Positions 23,720 through 35,925 of a stretch of 64,000 bases of DNA are shown here, one piece after another. A program made the translations under genes and the position numbers. The stretch's first letter is position 1. The number at the start of each line of letters is the position of its first letter. Under the pieces are notes generated by a model that worked only from the letters and a program-made list of their open reading frames with translations, did not search any database and was not told the DNA's origin. Source of the stretch: Welwitschia mirabilis (taxonomy: Eukaryota; Gnetophyta; Gnetopsida; Welwitschiales); contig JBOZIK010000001.1 in NCBI GenBank assembly GCA_051453625.1, positions 236,350,636 through 236,414,635 of the forward strand, in the 5' to 3' direction.

Positions 23720-24910
23720 ACTTTTTGGTATGTTGACATTATGAATTATCTTGTTTCCATTAAAACTTTTCACCATTATACTAGAAATAAATGAAACAAT
23801 TTTCTCCAAAGAATAGGGAATTATGAATGAGATGAGCCTTACCTCTATGTAGATGTAAAGACTAAATCATGCATAAGTATATGATAGAATGACAATTACA
23901 TGATATCTTTATTCTTTTTCATGATAAGTTATGTGAAGATTACTTAAGTGGCTAAATGATTGGCACAAAAATCTTACATCTTAGAATCTATTAGCTTAGC
24001 CTTTTTAAAACATCATTTAAGTTTTTTAAAAGATGTAATACTTATTAATACTTTGACAAACTTTTAAAATTCCAATACATATCCCTCTAGCCTATCTTAG
24101 AATGTTAACCTTTTGACTCTTAGGATATAACCTTTATAGATACTTATAAATCATCTTTTTACAATAGGAATCATATCCTAGTACCTATAGGTTATATCAT
24201 AAAATGGGTTAAATCCAATCCAACTATCATAAACATTGCTAGAATCATATCCTATTTTCTTAGATCTAATCTTTTTCATAGGTTTCTATTTTTTAGGATC
24301 TTGATTAGTAATCAAGTACTCATTTCATAAATAATGTTCTTAAGAAACATTTCCTTTTAATAAAGATAAAACATAGAATAGTCATTGCCTATCATCAGAA
24401 ATAAATGATCAAGACAAAAAAGCCAATAGGAAAATTAAGTAAATGCTCTATAAGCTTATATCTAAGATTAAAAAGTCTTGGTATTTCAAACTTAATGATG
24501 TTCTTTGGGATTATCATGCTACTTGAAATAATTCACTTGGTTTTTTCCCCCTTATGGACATGTATAATAACACTTCTATGCTTCTTATTTATGTGTGCTA
24601 CAATTCTTAGGAAACTATCCATAAACTAAATTTTATTAACTTTTATGAAAATTTGCAATATATGCTAGTACAATTTTAACATCTTGATGAGAAATGTATC
24701 ATTCTATCCATAAATAACTCATCCAAAAAGTCCAAGCCAATTTTCATCATGATAAAATGCGTCTGCTAGATTTTTTAAACTAAGTTAGATAGTTATTTTA
24801 TTTAATACTCAAGTGCATCTACTCCATAACAAGTTGACTTCTAGATAGATAGGTCTTTTTATTATACAAAAAGTTCATCCTAGTAGATCTATTGAAAGTT
24901 TTGTGAAACA
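23720..24910 (+). pseudogene. Ty3/gypsy integrase remnant
   Basis: Starts with WYVDIMNYLVSIKTFHHYTR (about 23727-23790), the lead-in of Athila/Tat integrase (usually PWYADI-NYLV). The H2C2 zinc part (23850-24110) is barely readable. The catalytic core appears at about 24160-24240 as HILVPIGYIIKWVKSNPT, where the first catalytic Asp (usually in VAVDYVSKWVEA) is Gly. The end of the core (SWYFKLNDVLWDY, about 24473-24520) and the C-terminal block around LFIIQKVHP (24850-24890) are present. A 74-codon ORF at 24405-24629 is an out-of-phase reading of this area. No envelope-like ORF is seen downstream. Confidence 0.8.
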
Positions 24911-25169
24911 TTAAAATTTAATGGATAATAATTGAAACTTTATCAATTACATCATGATTATTGTTATACTATAGAGATGATAGTAGTAATTGATTTAGAT
25001 GGTCCTCTTAATCAAGAGAAGAGATCTTGCTTTGCCATTATCTAAATGATTTCTTAGTTAAATTCCTTAATTAAATCATCTTACTATTTGATTATTTGTT
25101 CACTTGATTTTTGATAAACTTCATTAATGTTTTTCATGAACTAATTTTTTACTTTGGGATGTTTATAAG
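24911..25169. other. No recognisable feature
   Basis: AT-rich DNA between the gypsy integrase end and the direct repeat. It would be the 3' untranslated or LTR part of the gypsy element, but nothing in it repeats 13641-15500. Confidence 0.4.
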
Positions 25170-25540
25170 GATAAGACTAGATTTCAACTAATCTAATACA
25201 TTTTCATGTCTATAAACCTTAATGTTTATGTTATTTTGATTAAGTATTAAACATGTCAAATTTGACACTTATTTTCAGATTTTTAAGTTATTATGATTTC
25301 ATTAATCAATTAATTTCTTAAAAATAAGGAGTCTAAGTTAATTGGTAAAATAAAATTTCAGAATTGAGAGAAAAATTAATGCATCTACATAACTCTTATT
25401 ATTTTCATGATGTACTACTATAAGTACATGGGACAAACTTTTCTAAGAGAAGAATTTTGTAGTATTGTATGATAGCTATGAAAAGTTTACTTGAGAGATA
25501 GTTTACCATGATCTAGCTTCAACTAGTAGGTACTTACTTA
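25170..25540 (+). repeat. Direct repeat R1 (copy at 28256)
   Basis: About 370 bp colinear with 28256-28610. Shared words include GAGAGAAAAATTGATGCATC-like, TGATGTACTA and CCATGATCTAG. Roughly 80 percent identical by eye. It ends where the GTCGACC-type LTR block begins. It could be one LTR of a pair or a fragment of a dispersed repeat. Confidence 0.65.
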
Positions 25541-25544
25541 AGGA

Positions 25545-26720
25545 TCTAGAATTTTAGAGGGAAGGGATGAATAAGATTTAAAAAATTAAACCAATAAATT
25601 CACAAGCTATCTTCATAAGTATTGAAAATTAAAATATTTATGTAAATAAAAAACAAATATAATTTAAAAGTAAATAATTGAAAGCATAAAAATACCAATA
25701 TATACTGACATAGGATTTATAGTAGTTCGCAAAACCTCCTACTCCAGTCTCAGTGATTAGCTTCTACCCAAGCCTAATCCAAATCTTTATTAATAAATTT
25801 TTAGGTATTCAAGGTTTTTGAAGATTTTTAGGTATTTAAGATTTACTTGTAACCTTTATAATTATACTTTTTTAAAGCTTAGTTTCTACCTTTAGAGAGA
25901 AATGGTATGCAGTGATAATGGCATGCCATAATGCATAAGTTTCACTAGATCTAAAGCTCTATAATAATATTGCTACATTACTTGAGATAATAGTATAATC
26001 CATGAATGTACAGTGTAACTAATTGACTACTTACAAATGATAACACAAGATACTTATTGTCTTTGGTCAGATAGAAGGTATGCTAATGAGTAATCCAAAA
26101 TCTTGTCAAAAGATATTTAATAGTGATACGTTAGTTATGTAATAATTTTAACTATTGGCAAATATATAAGAGAAGCTTTTTAGCATTTTACAAGTGAAAA
26201 GGTTCTCTAATGGATAAAAATGGACACTCAAATGATTAGCAAAATTCCATTTCTATCATAGCTAATTAACCCCTCAAAATATCCACTTTATCCCATTTAG
26301 TGTTGTCACTAAAGTCAGTTGACCCAAATTTCTTATAGATCCATGTTTAGTCAACCACTCAAGGATCCAATTGACTACATGTCTAGTTGACTGCATATTT
26401 ATCTTGTAGACCTCATGTCCAAAAAAATGCAAAATAATACTTATGGACTAGGTCCAGTTGACCCCTTAAAAGTTTAGTTAACTCCTTGATGACAAAGGAT
26501 GAAAACATTTCACTTCAGGTCTAGTCAATCCCTGTAGAATTTGGTCAATCCCTTGATGATCAAATGTAACAAATTTGTTGCTTATGTTCGGTTGACCCCT
26601 CTATAATTCAGTTGATCCTCTGTAATCTATTTTTAATACTTTATGATTTAGGTTTAGTTGATTCTTTAGGAATCCAGTCGACCCCTTTGAGGATATGAAA
26701 CTTGTTATGTTTAGGTTTGA
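25545..26720 (+). repeat. LTR-like block with repeated GTTGACCCC words, copy 1
   Basis: Begins with TTTTAGAGGGAAGGGATGAA, an eroded form of the start of a plant LTR family that opens with a CCTAGAGGGGG(T)GAAT segment. Near 25710-25780 comes the region TTTATAGTAGTTCGCAAAAC that in such LTRs lies before a C-rich leader. From 26280 to 26700 the words GTTGACCC, GTCAATCCC and GTCGACCCC recur at irregular spacing, ten or so times. The same organisation is seen at 51986-53160. Confidence 0.5.
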
Positions 26721-27244
26721 TTTATGATAAAATATTTTAGCTACTAACCTATAAGTATTAATATTCTCTGTAAAAAATACAACATTTTTAATTAAATAAA
26801 AATAATAATTTGACATCAACTTGTCAAATTTTAACTTAATAATCTTTCCTCTTGACATTGATGGTAAACTATACTTAGTTAAAAATATTAATTTGAAAAA
26901 ATTCCCCTCAGATTATATCCATTTAATTTGTAAAAGAGTATTGAGAATGTATATCAAAATAAAATTTTTTAAAGGGTTTCTAATAAGAGCAATCAATATA
27001 ATAATTTTAAGTATAGTTTATGAGATATGTAAAATCCATAATATATGTGAAAAAATTATAGTTTAGGAGATGTTTAATATTCATTAATAGATGTAACAAG
27101 AAATCATGATTTATGGTAAATGGATTATGCATTAAATAGACAAGACAAAAGTAATGCCAAATGGATTTTTATTACTTAATATTAAGAAGTATAATAACAA
27201 GTGCTCATTAAGATGAATTACAGCTTCATAAAAATTAAGAAGTA
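26721..27244. other. No recognisable feature
   Basis: AT-rich. Overlapping 81- and 85-codon ORFs on both strands (26601-27066) lie in it, but their composition (Asn, Lys, Ile, Tyr) is what AT-rich DNA yields by chance and no motif is visible. Confidence 0.5.
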
Positions 27245-28155
27245 CTACTGAGAATAACTGATAATGTTTAATATCATATGATAAAATATAAAAATACAAC
27301 TAACTATTTCTTTCCCTTTTGACATTAATAACAAAGGAGATAAAACTGAAGATAAATAAGCACAACATGAAAAAAACAAAGAAGACAAGATCTCAATCAT
27401 ATTTTCTTTTTCTTCCTCCTTAGATTCTTCTTTAGAATCTGGTTCTTCTTCTTCCTCCTCTTCTTTGAATTTCTTTTGCACTAAGATACTAGGTTCCTTA
27501 AAGGTATTAGCTATCTCATGTCTTACTACGATCAGAGCTTCTTTCATGTGCCTAGTATGAGAATCTATCCTTTTCATGTATGAAAGAGTCTCTTCAGAGG
27601 AGACTTACCTAGGAGAAGGAGACTTGAAGTATTTCTTAGATCCTACAAAAATATGCATTTAGGACAAAGTTGTACACCTAATGGCTAACATAGGATTTAG
27701 GGTTTCTAACTTTGGTGCAACTAAACTATAAAATGGCTTCAAATATTGGCAATCAAAACTGAGTAAGAAAGAATTCTAGTATTATGATATTTTAAGTAAG
27801 AGTCCATATCTTTGAACATAATGGTAGGAGCATCAATAGAATGCCCAGTTCCCACTAAATACAATAAATAAGCTCTATAATTAGAGGTCTTATTACAATG
27901 ACCTGCCAAAAGCAATAAATTATAAATAAAAGCTAAATAATAAAACCTATACTTTGGGATACATTAGGAGGTGGAGAGGGTGGTTTTTCACTAATGAAAC
28001 TTATCATAGAGCTTCTTAGTAACCTCTATTTTATCCTCCATGGAATCATGTAGGGGCCCAAACTCCTCATAATCTACTTTAGGAAGATTTGTGACAGAAG
28101 CAATGAGAGCTATGGTAACTCTGATCTTTTCTTCCAAAATAAGGGTTGTAAGGGT
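27245..28155 (-). pseudogene. Eroded plant transposon-type ORF (minus strand)
   Basis: Three adjacent open stretches on the minus strand look like one broken protein. 28155-27991 is open for 55 codons (ends EVTKKLYDKFH). 27963-27742 is open for 74 codons, with AYLLYLVGTGHSIDAPTIMF and ILSYSVLIANI. 27577-27245 is open for 110 codons from an ATG and contains an acidic run (about seven Glu, then PDSKEESKEEEKEN) followed by a hydrophobic tail. The middle part resembles the plant-only, retroelement-linked domain called putative plant transposon protein, which typically has a helical region with a LPYG-LT-IF motif. The downstream part fits its polar, acidic C-terminus. The name is from memory of the family, so the assignment is tentative. 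The left end is cut by the gap at 28156. Confidence 0.35.
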
Positions 28156-28255
28156 NNNNNNNNNNNNNNNNNNNNNNNNNNNNNNNNNNNNNNNNNNNNN
28201 NNNNNNNNNNNNNNNNNNNNNNNNNNNNNNNNNNNNNNNNNNNNNNNNNNNNNNN
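28156..28255. other. Assembly gap (100 N)
   Basis: Placeholder gap. It cuts the minus-strand ORF remnant on its left and the direct repeat R2 on its right. Confidence 0.99.
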
Positions 28256-28610
28256 TTCAACCAATCTAAGACATTCCCATGTTTATAAACTTTAATGTCT
28301 ATGTTATTTTTTTTTAAGTATCAATTATGTTAAATTTGATATTTGTTTTTAAATTTTTATGTTGTTAACTTATTATTCTAATGATTAATTAATATTTTAA
28401 AAATAGGGATTCTAAGTTAATGGATAAAATAAATTCTCAAACTTGAGAGAAAAATTGATGCATCTATGTAACTCTCATTATTTTAATGATGTACTATACA
28501 AGTGCATAGGATAAATTTTCTTTAGCAGAGTCTTTTGCAATACAATATGATATCTTTGAGGACTTTACTTGAGAGTTAGTAGGCCATGATCTAGTTTTAG
28601 CCAGTAGGTA
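28256..28610 (+). repeat. Direct repeat R2 (copy of 25170-25540)
   Basis: Colinear with R1. It begins right at the gap, so its true left end is unknown. After the shared AGTAGGTACTTA it continues into different sequence. Confidence 0.65.
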
Positions 28611-31528
28611 CTTATACTCTTGGTAGTAATTGCATTTCCTTCATTGTGATGAATGATGTTTTTCAACACCTTATTGGGTTAGTTTCCTATAACTTCAAAG
28701 ATGTGACTTCATGAGTATGTTGAAAAATATTAATTATTAGATGATCCATTAGTAGGTTTAAAATATAATAGTTAATAACTAAATTTATTATAATAATAAT
28801 ATTACATTAATATATTACAAAATAATCACTATATGTTGTTACATTCATTGTTCTTATCACATGATGCTCTATGATGTCTAGCACTAAATCGTGCATCTCT
28901 AATATCAAGTAGATTTATGATGCATACTAATAAATCTCACTGTGTTAGCATTTAGGGTGAAGTAATTAATCTTTTTTATGTTTATTTATGTTATATCTTA
29001 CATTTTGTAGTCTTCAATTACTCAAATATTAAACATTTTAATCTCTTAATTATATGAAACATTTTGGTATTTTAGTTTTGATACAAAACCTTTTTTAATT
29101 AGAGGTGTTGTGAAAACCTATATTTATTTTTATAATTAATGATATCTCATATTTTTCCTTATTTTAAAAAAAATGATTTATGCTTAATTTTAAATTTTAG
29201 ATACTTATATGATAATTTAAGTAATTAATATTTATTTTGATAGTTTTAATAGTTTTGATATTTTTGATAATTATTTTATGACAATTTTATGATCAAAATG
29301 AAAAAGACATCCAAATATCAAAATTAAATTGTTCATTTATTAAATGAATCTAATTTATATAATAAAATCATTAAATTGATGTTTTTTCAAAAGGCATGGA
29401 ATAATAATAAAATATTTGTAAGAATCATATATTAAATATTTATATTACTAATTTATTCATGTGTCTCATCCAAGTTAAAAATGTAAAGTTACTTCATAAA
29501 TGTAAATATTTAATGTAGTTGGTAGATGAAGTAGGAAAAAATTAAGTGTAGGATGATAACACACAAAAATTGACATTGAGAACAAGTATATTAGGCTAAT
29601 TTAGCTTAGAGAAGATATTAAAGACATAAAAATAATTGTTTATTATAAAAGTATATCTTATGTTATTTTTAATATAAGTTGTAAAGTTAATGTGTTTCCT
29701 CATGATGATCTCAGATGTTGTGCATTCTAGAGTAAATGCCAAAAGATGGAAGTATTCTAGCTAAAAAAATTAACCCCTCCATCTAGATCATTAACACCAT
29801 TGGTCTTATGAAGTAGAATTACCTCAACATTACATTTTAAATTTGTCTTAGGAAAGTGATTAAATTCTAGTTACGAGGTTAGGCACTTATCACATTAAGC
29901 TCATTTTAAATATGCAATCATAAAGTGTCAAATTCTTACTTATAAAACCCTAAATAAAAACCCTAATTGAGAAACCATAACCCTATTTTTCCTATAAAAA
30001 GGATCAAGTGCCCTCATTTGTAATAATATTTTAATGGTAATAGTATTATATCCATAAGAGAATCAAATATTTAATGTGTCTTTCTAAGCTTTTCCTTTGG
30101 GAATGGGCTAGCTTCAATGTTAGTTTGATGATTATTTATTAGTTTTAGTTTTCTTTTTTAATATATTATAATTGCTATCATTTAATAAAATAAAAATAGA
30201 TTTTAATTCTTATTTTTGAGTTGTAATTGACATTGTACCTATAATGGTTAAATAAAGCTACATATTTGTCAAGTATTTGTATTTTCCAAGTGGTTCTTTT
30301 TTGCACACCCTTTAGTTTATAGTTCATCTTGCTAGATGATCTTTATACTTTCTTTTCTCATTTCTATGCTTACATTAGGCTGTGAAGGAATAAAATAAGT
30401 AAGATATCCATCACTACTCATGTGATAAATGAGATTATGTTACTATGATCTAAGTCATGCCTTAGTAACTTCAAGGTCTATTCAAGAATTTACAATATAT
30501 TATTTGATTGAAGGATTTACTATTAGAAGATTTAAGTTAGTCCCATGAAGTTATTTCACTTCCATACTTTTATCATTAGAAGTTGATTCATTATAATCTC
30601 AATTTACAGTTTGTTTTTAATAATCTATGAGTTTAGAGAAGTTTGATGTTTTCACCATCTTTTTTTTATTTCAATTTATTCTTGTGAATTGAATTATAAG
30701 GTGTCTTTGCTACAATTTAAATCTTTCTTAATTTTGTAAAAGTTGGCCTTAAATAGCTTGTTGGCATAACAACTTGGGTCAATGGCATAGTAGCTTTTTA
30801 GTGGACACATAATCTTTTTTTTCTTTTGCATTTTGATTTAGTTCTTAGTTTTTCCACATTTAGTGGTTGCTACTGATCCCTTTTAATTACAAATTTCTTT
30901 TTTTTTATCATGTCTTTACTTTTTTGTATTTTCATTAATGGGTATTGATCCATTTCTAGTAATATCTAAACTAATCAATTTTTATGACTTTTATTAAGTT
31001 TCCACTCTAACCTAAGTCTATTTTTATATCAAATCTTTATGGTTGTTGCTATAACAAGTTTTTATATATTCATGGACCAAATGAAGATTAAAAATCATTA
31101 ATGATGAAAACTAATAAGTTATACCTTTTTATTTTCTTTTCTATGTTCTACACTTTTTATTTTAATATTTATTTTTAGTTTTTCTATGTGTTTCTATTTT
31201 TATTGATAAAGTTTTCAAAAAGAAAAAGAAATATTTAGGTTTTGTCCTTAGGTCTTATTTTCCATAGTTCTATATTATTTTAATTTTTGCTATTTATTTT
31301 CTAAACCTCATAATAAAAATTGTTTTACACTATGCTAATAATTAACTTTTTCTTTTCTTAAAACATAATTCCTTAAACAAGTAGTGTTGTCTCCTTCTTG
31401 ACTGATACTACTAGCTTTCCTATGAATTTTGATCTATAACTTTATCAAATAACTTTATTAACCGTTTATAACGATTTCTACTCTAAGGCTTCCTTTGAAG
31501 CATGTCTTGCTTGACATGCATTGGACAT
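28611..31528. repeat. Unassigned AT-rich DNA with an LTR-like promoter segment
   Basis: No coding frame recognised. At 29941-30020 the sequence has two AAACCCTAA-type words, then TATAAAAA (29993-30000), in the layout of a plant LTR promoter in sense orientation. Downstream to 31528 it is T-rich with no motif. A stretch at 30762-30780 (TGGCATAACAACTTGGG) vaguely recalls an eroded gypsy primer site, but too weakly to call. Confidence 0.35.
29993..30000 (+). promoter_or_regulatory. TATA box of putative LTR
   Basis: TATAAAAA after a run of short CCCTA-containing words, about 70 bases before GGGAATGGGC. A good plant TATA match in LTR-like surroundings. Confidence 0.35.
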
Positions 31529-32661
31529 GTAATGATCTAAGATAATTAATTAGAATCTCATCTAATAAAAATATAATTCCTAGTACTAATAGTAATAATA
31601 AATAAATCTCTCCTTCTAAAAACTAATCTCATGAAGAATTCCATGAAGAATAACAATCACAATAATCTAATTAAAATGCTAAATCGATCTTCCAAAACCT
31701 TCATTACAATAACATAATATTTTTAAATGAAGAATTACTAGGAAATTTGCAAGTAATTTCCCTAAAACAATAAAAAGATTAAAACCTAACTAATACATAT
31801 TTCAAAACTAGTGGAATTACTTTAATAATGTAATCCTTTCCATAAATACACTTTTAGAAATTAACTACACTCTCAACACCTAGAAATACTAGCCTATATA
31901 ACCCAATCCTTTATAGCATGTATATTAGAATTTAAACCATGTAATATCTAATTTCTCCTCCATTTTCATTTTCATTTAAAGAAATTTAAATGCATGTCAT
32001 GAACCCTCCCCTAGTTTCCTAACATTATGTATGCTCTTAGATTAATGCTTTTCATATTCTTCTTAAAAGGAAAAGCAACATCCTAGTCATATAGCCTAAA
32101 GCCCCTATTCATTAAGACTTGAGTCAAAGCAAATAAAACTTTTATCTCAAAATTTTTCTTAAGTTACAAAATTAATGCCCTAGGATAAAAAAATTATGAG
32201 TTGCTAATGAAAATATCATAAGAAATTATTATAAATGTTATGAAGATTTAAGGATTTATTACAAAAATTCCCTCAACATGGATTCAAACTAGGTAGGATT
32301 ATTAGCTTTTTTTATGAAGAATTTCATCATATAACAAAAAATTGGTAAAATATATGAGTAGGTGTATTTTCCTAGATTTTGCATTAGATTAAGTTTGGAA
32401 CTATCTAGAATTTATAGCTAAAAGTTCTAAGAATTACAAAAAACCTAGAGAGCCATCCAAATCCCAATGTTTAAGTATATTAACAAGTATTTTTAAATTA
32501 CTTAATAACTTTAATTTTAGTAGCTAAATAGATGAACATTCTAAAAGAGTAGAATCACTCATCTCTACAACTAGACTTACAACTTTCAAACTCAACTATC
32601 TGATCTATCATAAAAATTCCCATGAAATAGTTGAATGTCCTTTCATACTTTTTTATTAAAA
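31529..32661 (+). repeat. Putative gypsy-type LTR start
   Basis: TGTAATGATCTAAGATAATT at 31529 is an eroded form of the TGTAACGA-CC-A-ATAATTAATTA start shared by many plant gypsy LTRs. The following kilobase is non-coding and AT-rich. No second copy found in the window, so it may be a solo LTR or a fragment. Confidence 0.35.
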
Positions 32662-33956
32662 CATGGTTAATGAATAAGTTAATATAATAATATAACATTA
32701 CTAGAATCATAATATAATTCTTTCTTAGATACCTAAAATTTTAGAGAGAGAAAGTACCTAATGTTTCTTGTAAATAGGACAAAATCCATAATTAAGATCA
32801 TATCAAGTAGTCGAGAAGTTTCTTTTCATTATTTTTCTATCCTTCCCTTGTAAACCAATACCATTAATCTCATCATCCCTTATTAAACCATTCATATTTT
32901 TCATCAAAACTATTAGAGATACATTTAAGAAGTTCATAGAATTATAAATGTAAATAAATCAAAATCTAAAATAAAACCTTCAACAACTCTAACAAATCAC
33001 CACCCATATTACCTCTTCTTTAAACCATTGAGATATTAGTAAACTTCCAATGGTCTTATAATTAAAACCTAAAGCAGTTAAAATTTTAGAAGGAATAGAG
33101 CTAATCACATTAAAGAAGTCAAACTTATTAATCTTATGAATGAGAAAGAAATAAATTAATAGCTAGAGCAAAACCAAACTGATGAAGAACCAACATGCAT
33201 GACAAACAATGGGAAAACGAAAATAGTAAAGGAATTAGAAACATCATATTCATATACCAAAGCCTCTACCATTTTTGCAAGAACTTAAGAAGGAAAATAT
33301 TATAAAAAACTAGTTAGAGGTCCTATAGATTTTTAAAGAAGTTAAAATTAATGTACATTTTTTAGAATGAATCAATAAAGTACCCTATTATGTAAATTTT
33401 CTCAAGGATATGTGCATAGTTAAGAAGAAGGTGCATATTAAGAAAACAATATTTCTAAATCAATAGACCAATGTAATAATACAAAATAAGATCCCACTAG
33501 AATATAAATATCCTACTTGCCTAACAATATTAATTACAAATAGAAATAATTAGCTTAGGCAAGCACTATTAGAACTTGAAGTAAGTGTCAATTTCTTACT
33601 CCATTCTATTTACAAGGGAATTGGCTAAAATGCTCTTAAATGAAAAACTTCCACTTGCAATTAGTTGATAACTATTTAAGTTATTACTAGAAAGAGTTAA
33701 AAAAATGTAATTATTTAAGTAGATAATTAATATTTTTTAGCAAACTTTGTATTGTTAGAAATGAAATTAATGAGACACCAGTCAGTCTTTTTATTCTTGT
33801 TAGGCCTTTCCTTACAACATATAATGCATTAATAATTATAAGAATAGTATAATAAAAGTTTTATTTAATAATATAATGATAGATTTGAATATTTTTAGTA
33901 CCATTAAATTACTATGATTTGTTCATGAGACTAATTTATTGAAAAAATTCATGACC
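32662..33956 (+). repeat. 1.3-kb duplicated block, left copy
   Basis: Colinear with 34057-35352 at over 90 percent identity by eye. It starts at AACATGGTTAATGAATAAG and ends at the gap within TTCATGACC. No coding. It contains a short perfect inverted repeat CTTGCCTAA...TTAGGCAAG (about 33517-33565) that is also kept in the right copy. Confidence 0.85.
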
Positions 33957-34056
33957 NNNNNNNNNNNNNNNNNNNNNNNNNNNNNNNNNNNNNNNNNNNN
34001 NNNNNNNNNNNNNNNNNNNNNNNNNNNNNNNNNNNNNNNNNNNNNNNNNNNNNNNN
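33957..34056. other. Assembly gap (100 N) between duplicated flanks
   Basis: The right flank restarts with the sequence found 1.3 kb to the left of the gap, so both contig ends carry the same block. Confidence 0.99.
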
Positions 34057-35352
34057 ACATGGTTAATGAATAAGTTAATATCATAAGATACCATTAATAG
34101 AATCATAATATAATTCTTTCTTAGATACCTAAAACGTTGTATAGGGAAAGTACCTAACATTTCTTGTAAATAGGACAACATCCATAATTAAGATCATACC
34201 AAGTAGCCAAGAAGCTTCTTTTCATCATTTTTCTATTCTTCCCTTACAAAACAATACCATTCATCTCATCATCCCTTATTAAACCATTAATATTTTTCAT
34301 CGAAACCATTGGAGGATACATTTAAGAAGTTCATAGAATTATAAATGTAAAGAAATCAAAATCTGAAATAAAACCTCCAACAACTCTAACAAATCATCAC
34401 CCACATTACCTCTTCTTTAAACCATTGAGATATTGGTAAACTTCCAATGGTCTTATAATTGAATCCTAAAGGAGTTTAAATTTTAGAAGGAATAGAGCCT
34501 AATCACATTAAATAAGCCAAACCTATTAATCTTGTAAGTGAGAAATAAATAGATTAAGAGCTAAAGCAAAACCAAACTGATCAAGAACCAACATGCATGA
34601 CAAACAATGAGAAAAAGAAAATAGTAAAGGAATTAGGAAAAAATATATTCATATACTAGAGCCTCTACCATTTTTGCAAGAACTTAAGAAGGAAAATATT
34701 ATAAAAAACCAGTTAGAGGTCCTATAGGTTTTTAAAGAAGTTAAAATTAACATACCTTTTTTAGAATGCATCAATAAAGTACCCTCTTATGTAAAGTTTC
34801 TCAAGGATATGTGCATAGTTAAGAAGAAGGTGCATATTAAGAAAACAATATTTCTAGATCAATAAACCAATGTAATAATACAAAATGCATTCCTACTAGA
34901 ATATAAATATCCTACTTGCCTAACAATATTAATTACAAATAGAAATAATTAGCTTAGGCAAGCCCTATTAGAACTTGAAGTAAGTGTCAATTTCTTACTC
35001 CATTCTATTTACAAGGAAATTGGCTAAAATGATCTTAAATGAAAAACTTACACTTGTAATTGATTGATAACTCTTTAAAGTCATTACTAAGAAGAGTTAA
35101 AAATTTTAATTATTTAAGCAGATAATTAATATTTTTTAGTAAACTTTATAGTGTTAAAAATGAAATTAATGAGACACCGGTCAGTCTTTATTATTCTTGA
35201 TAGGCCTTTCCTCACAAATATAATGCCTTAGTGATTACAAGAAAAGTCTAATAAAAATTTTATTTAATAATATAATGGTAGACTTAAATATTTTTAGTAC
35301 CATTAAATTACTATGATTTATTCATGAGATTAATTTATTGATGAAATTCATG
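34057..35352 (+). repeat. 1.3-kb duplicated block, right copy
   Basis: Second copy of 32662-33956, beginning at the gap edge and continuing beyond the point where the left copy is cut. Small indels and transitions distinguish the two, so they are either alleles or a recent tandem duplication. Confidence 0.85.
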
Positions 35353-35925
35353 ATCTTAACAATTGTTCTTCTAAGCTAAATAACTTCTCATCTCATCCAT
35401 ATAATGATCTATTTAATGATTTAAATTCACCATTTAATGAATTATTAAAAATAAAAGAATATCATAGGTTAAGCATCATTGGATTTTTAAAGATTAGAAT
35501 CTATTTTTACACTTTATATCTCCTTTCTTGATTATTATACTTATGTGTAAAGTCATCACATGAAGATATTGTATCTCTTATGCCTTCTTATAAAAACCAT
35601 TCTGATTAATCTAAGGCACATGATTGGAATAATTTATAGTCTTACTATTTGCATATAACTAAAAAATCTCCTTATGGTTGTAATTAAGACAATTTTTCAA
35701 TAAGATAAATGACACTAAAGAATGTTTTCTTTAGAGATAACTCCAAATATTACCATTCTCTCAATCCTTTTCATGTAGCCATTCCATTTTCAAATCACTT
35801 AGTTAAGCACATAAATTATCCAAACCTTTTATACATTCATGAGTTTATACAACTTAATGAACTAGTTGATGATCCTTCACAAATAATTGATTAATAAGTG
35901 ATTATTCTGGCATTACAATTTTTAA
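35353..35925 (+). other. Unrecognised stretch with a 61-codon ORF
   Basis: The ORF at 35709-35894 has less biased composition than most chance ORFs here (residues such as NPFHVAIPFSNHLVKHINYP). The frame cannot be extended upstream without shifts, and I recognise no family. It may be a remnant of a retroelement protein or chance. Confidence 0.25.

Noticed and set aside
28079-28288. ORFs crossing gaps at 28079-28288, 33936-34181, 58655-58891, 59229-59484 and 61226-61969
   Set aside because: They exist only because N is read as an unknown residue across gaps of unknown length.
30762-30780. Eroded gypsy primer site TGGCATAACAACTTGGG
   Set aside because: It shares too few positions with the TGGCGCC-type sites and has no LTR end next to it.
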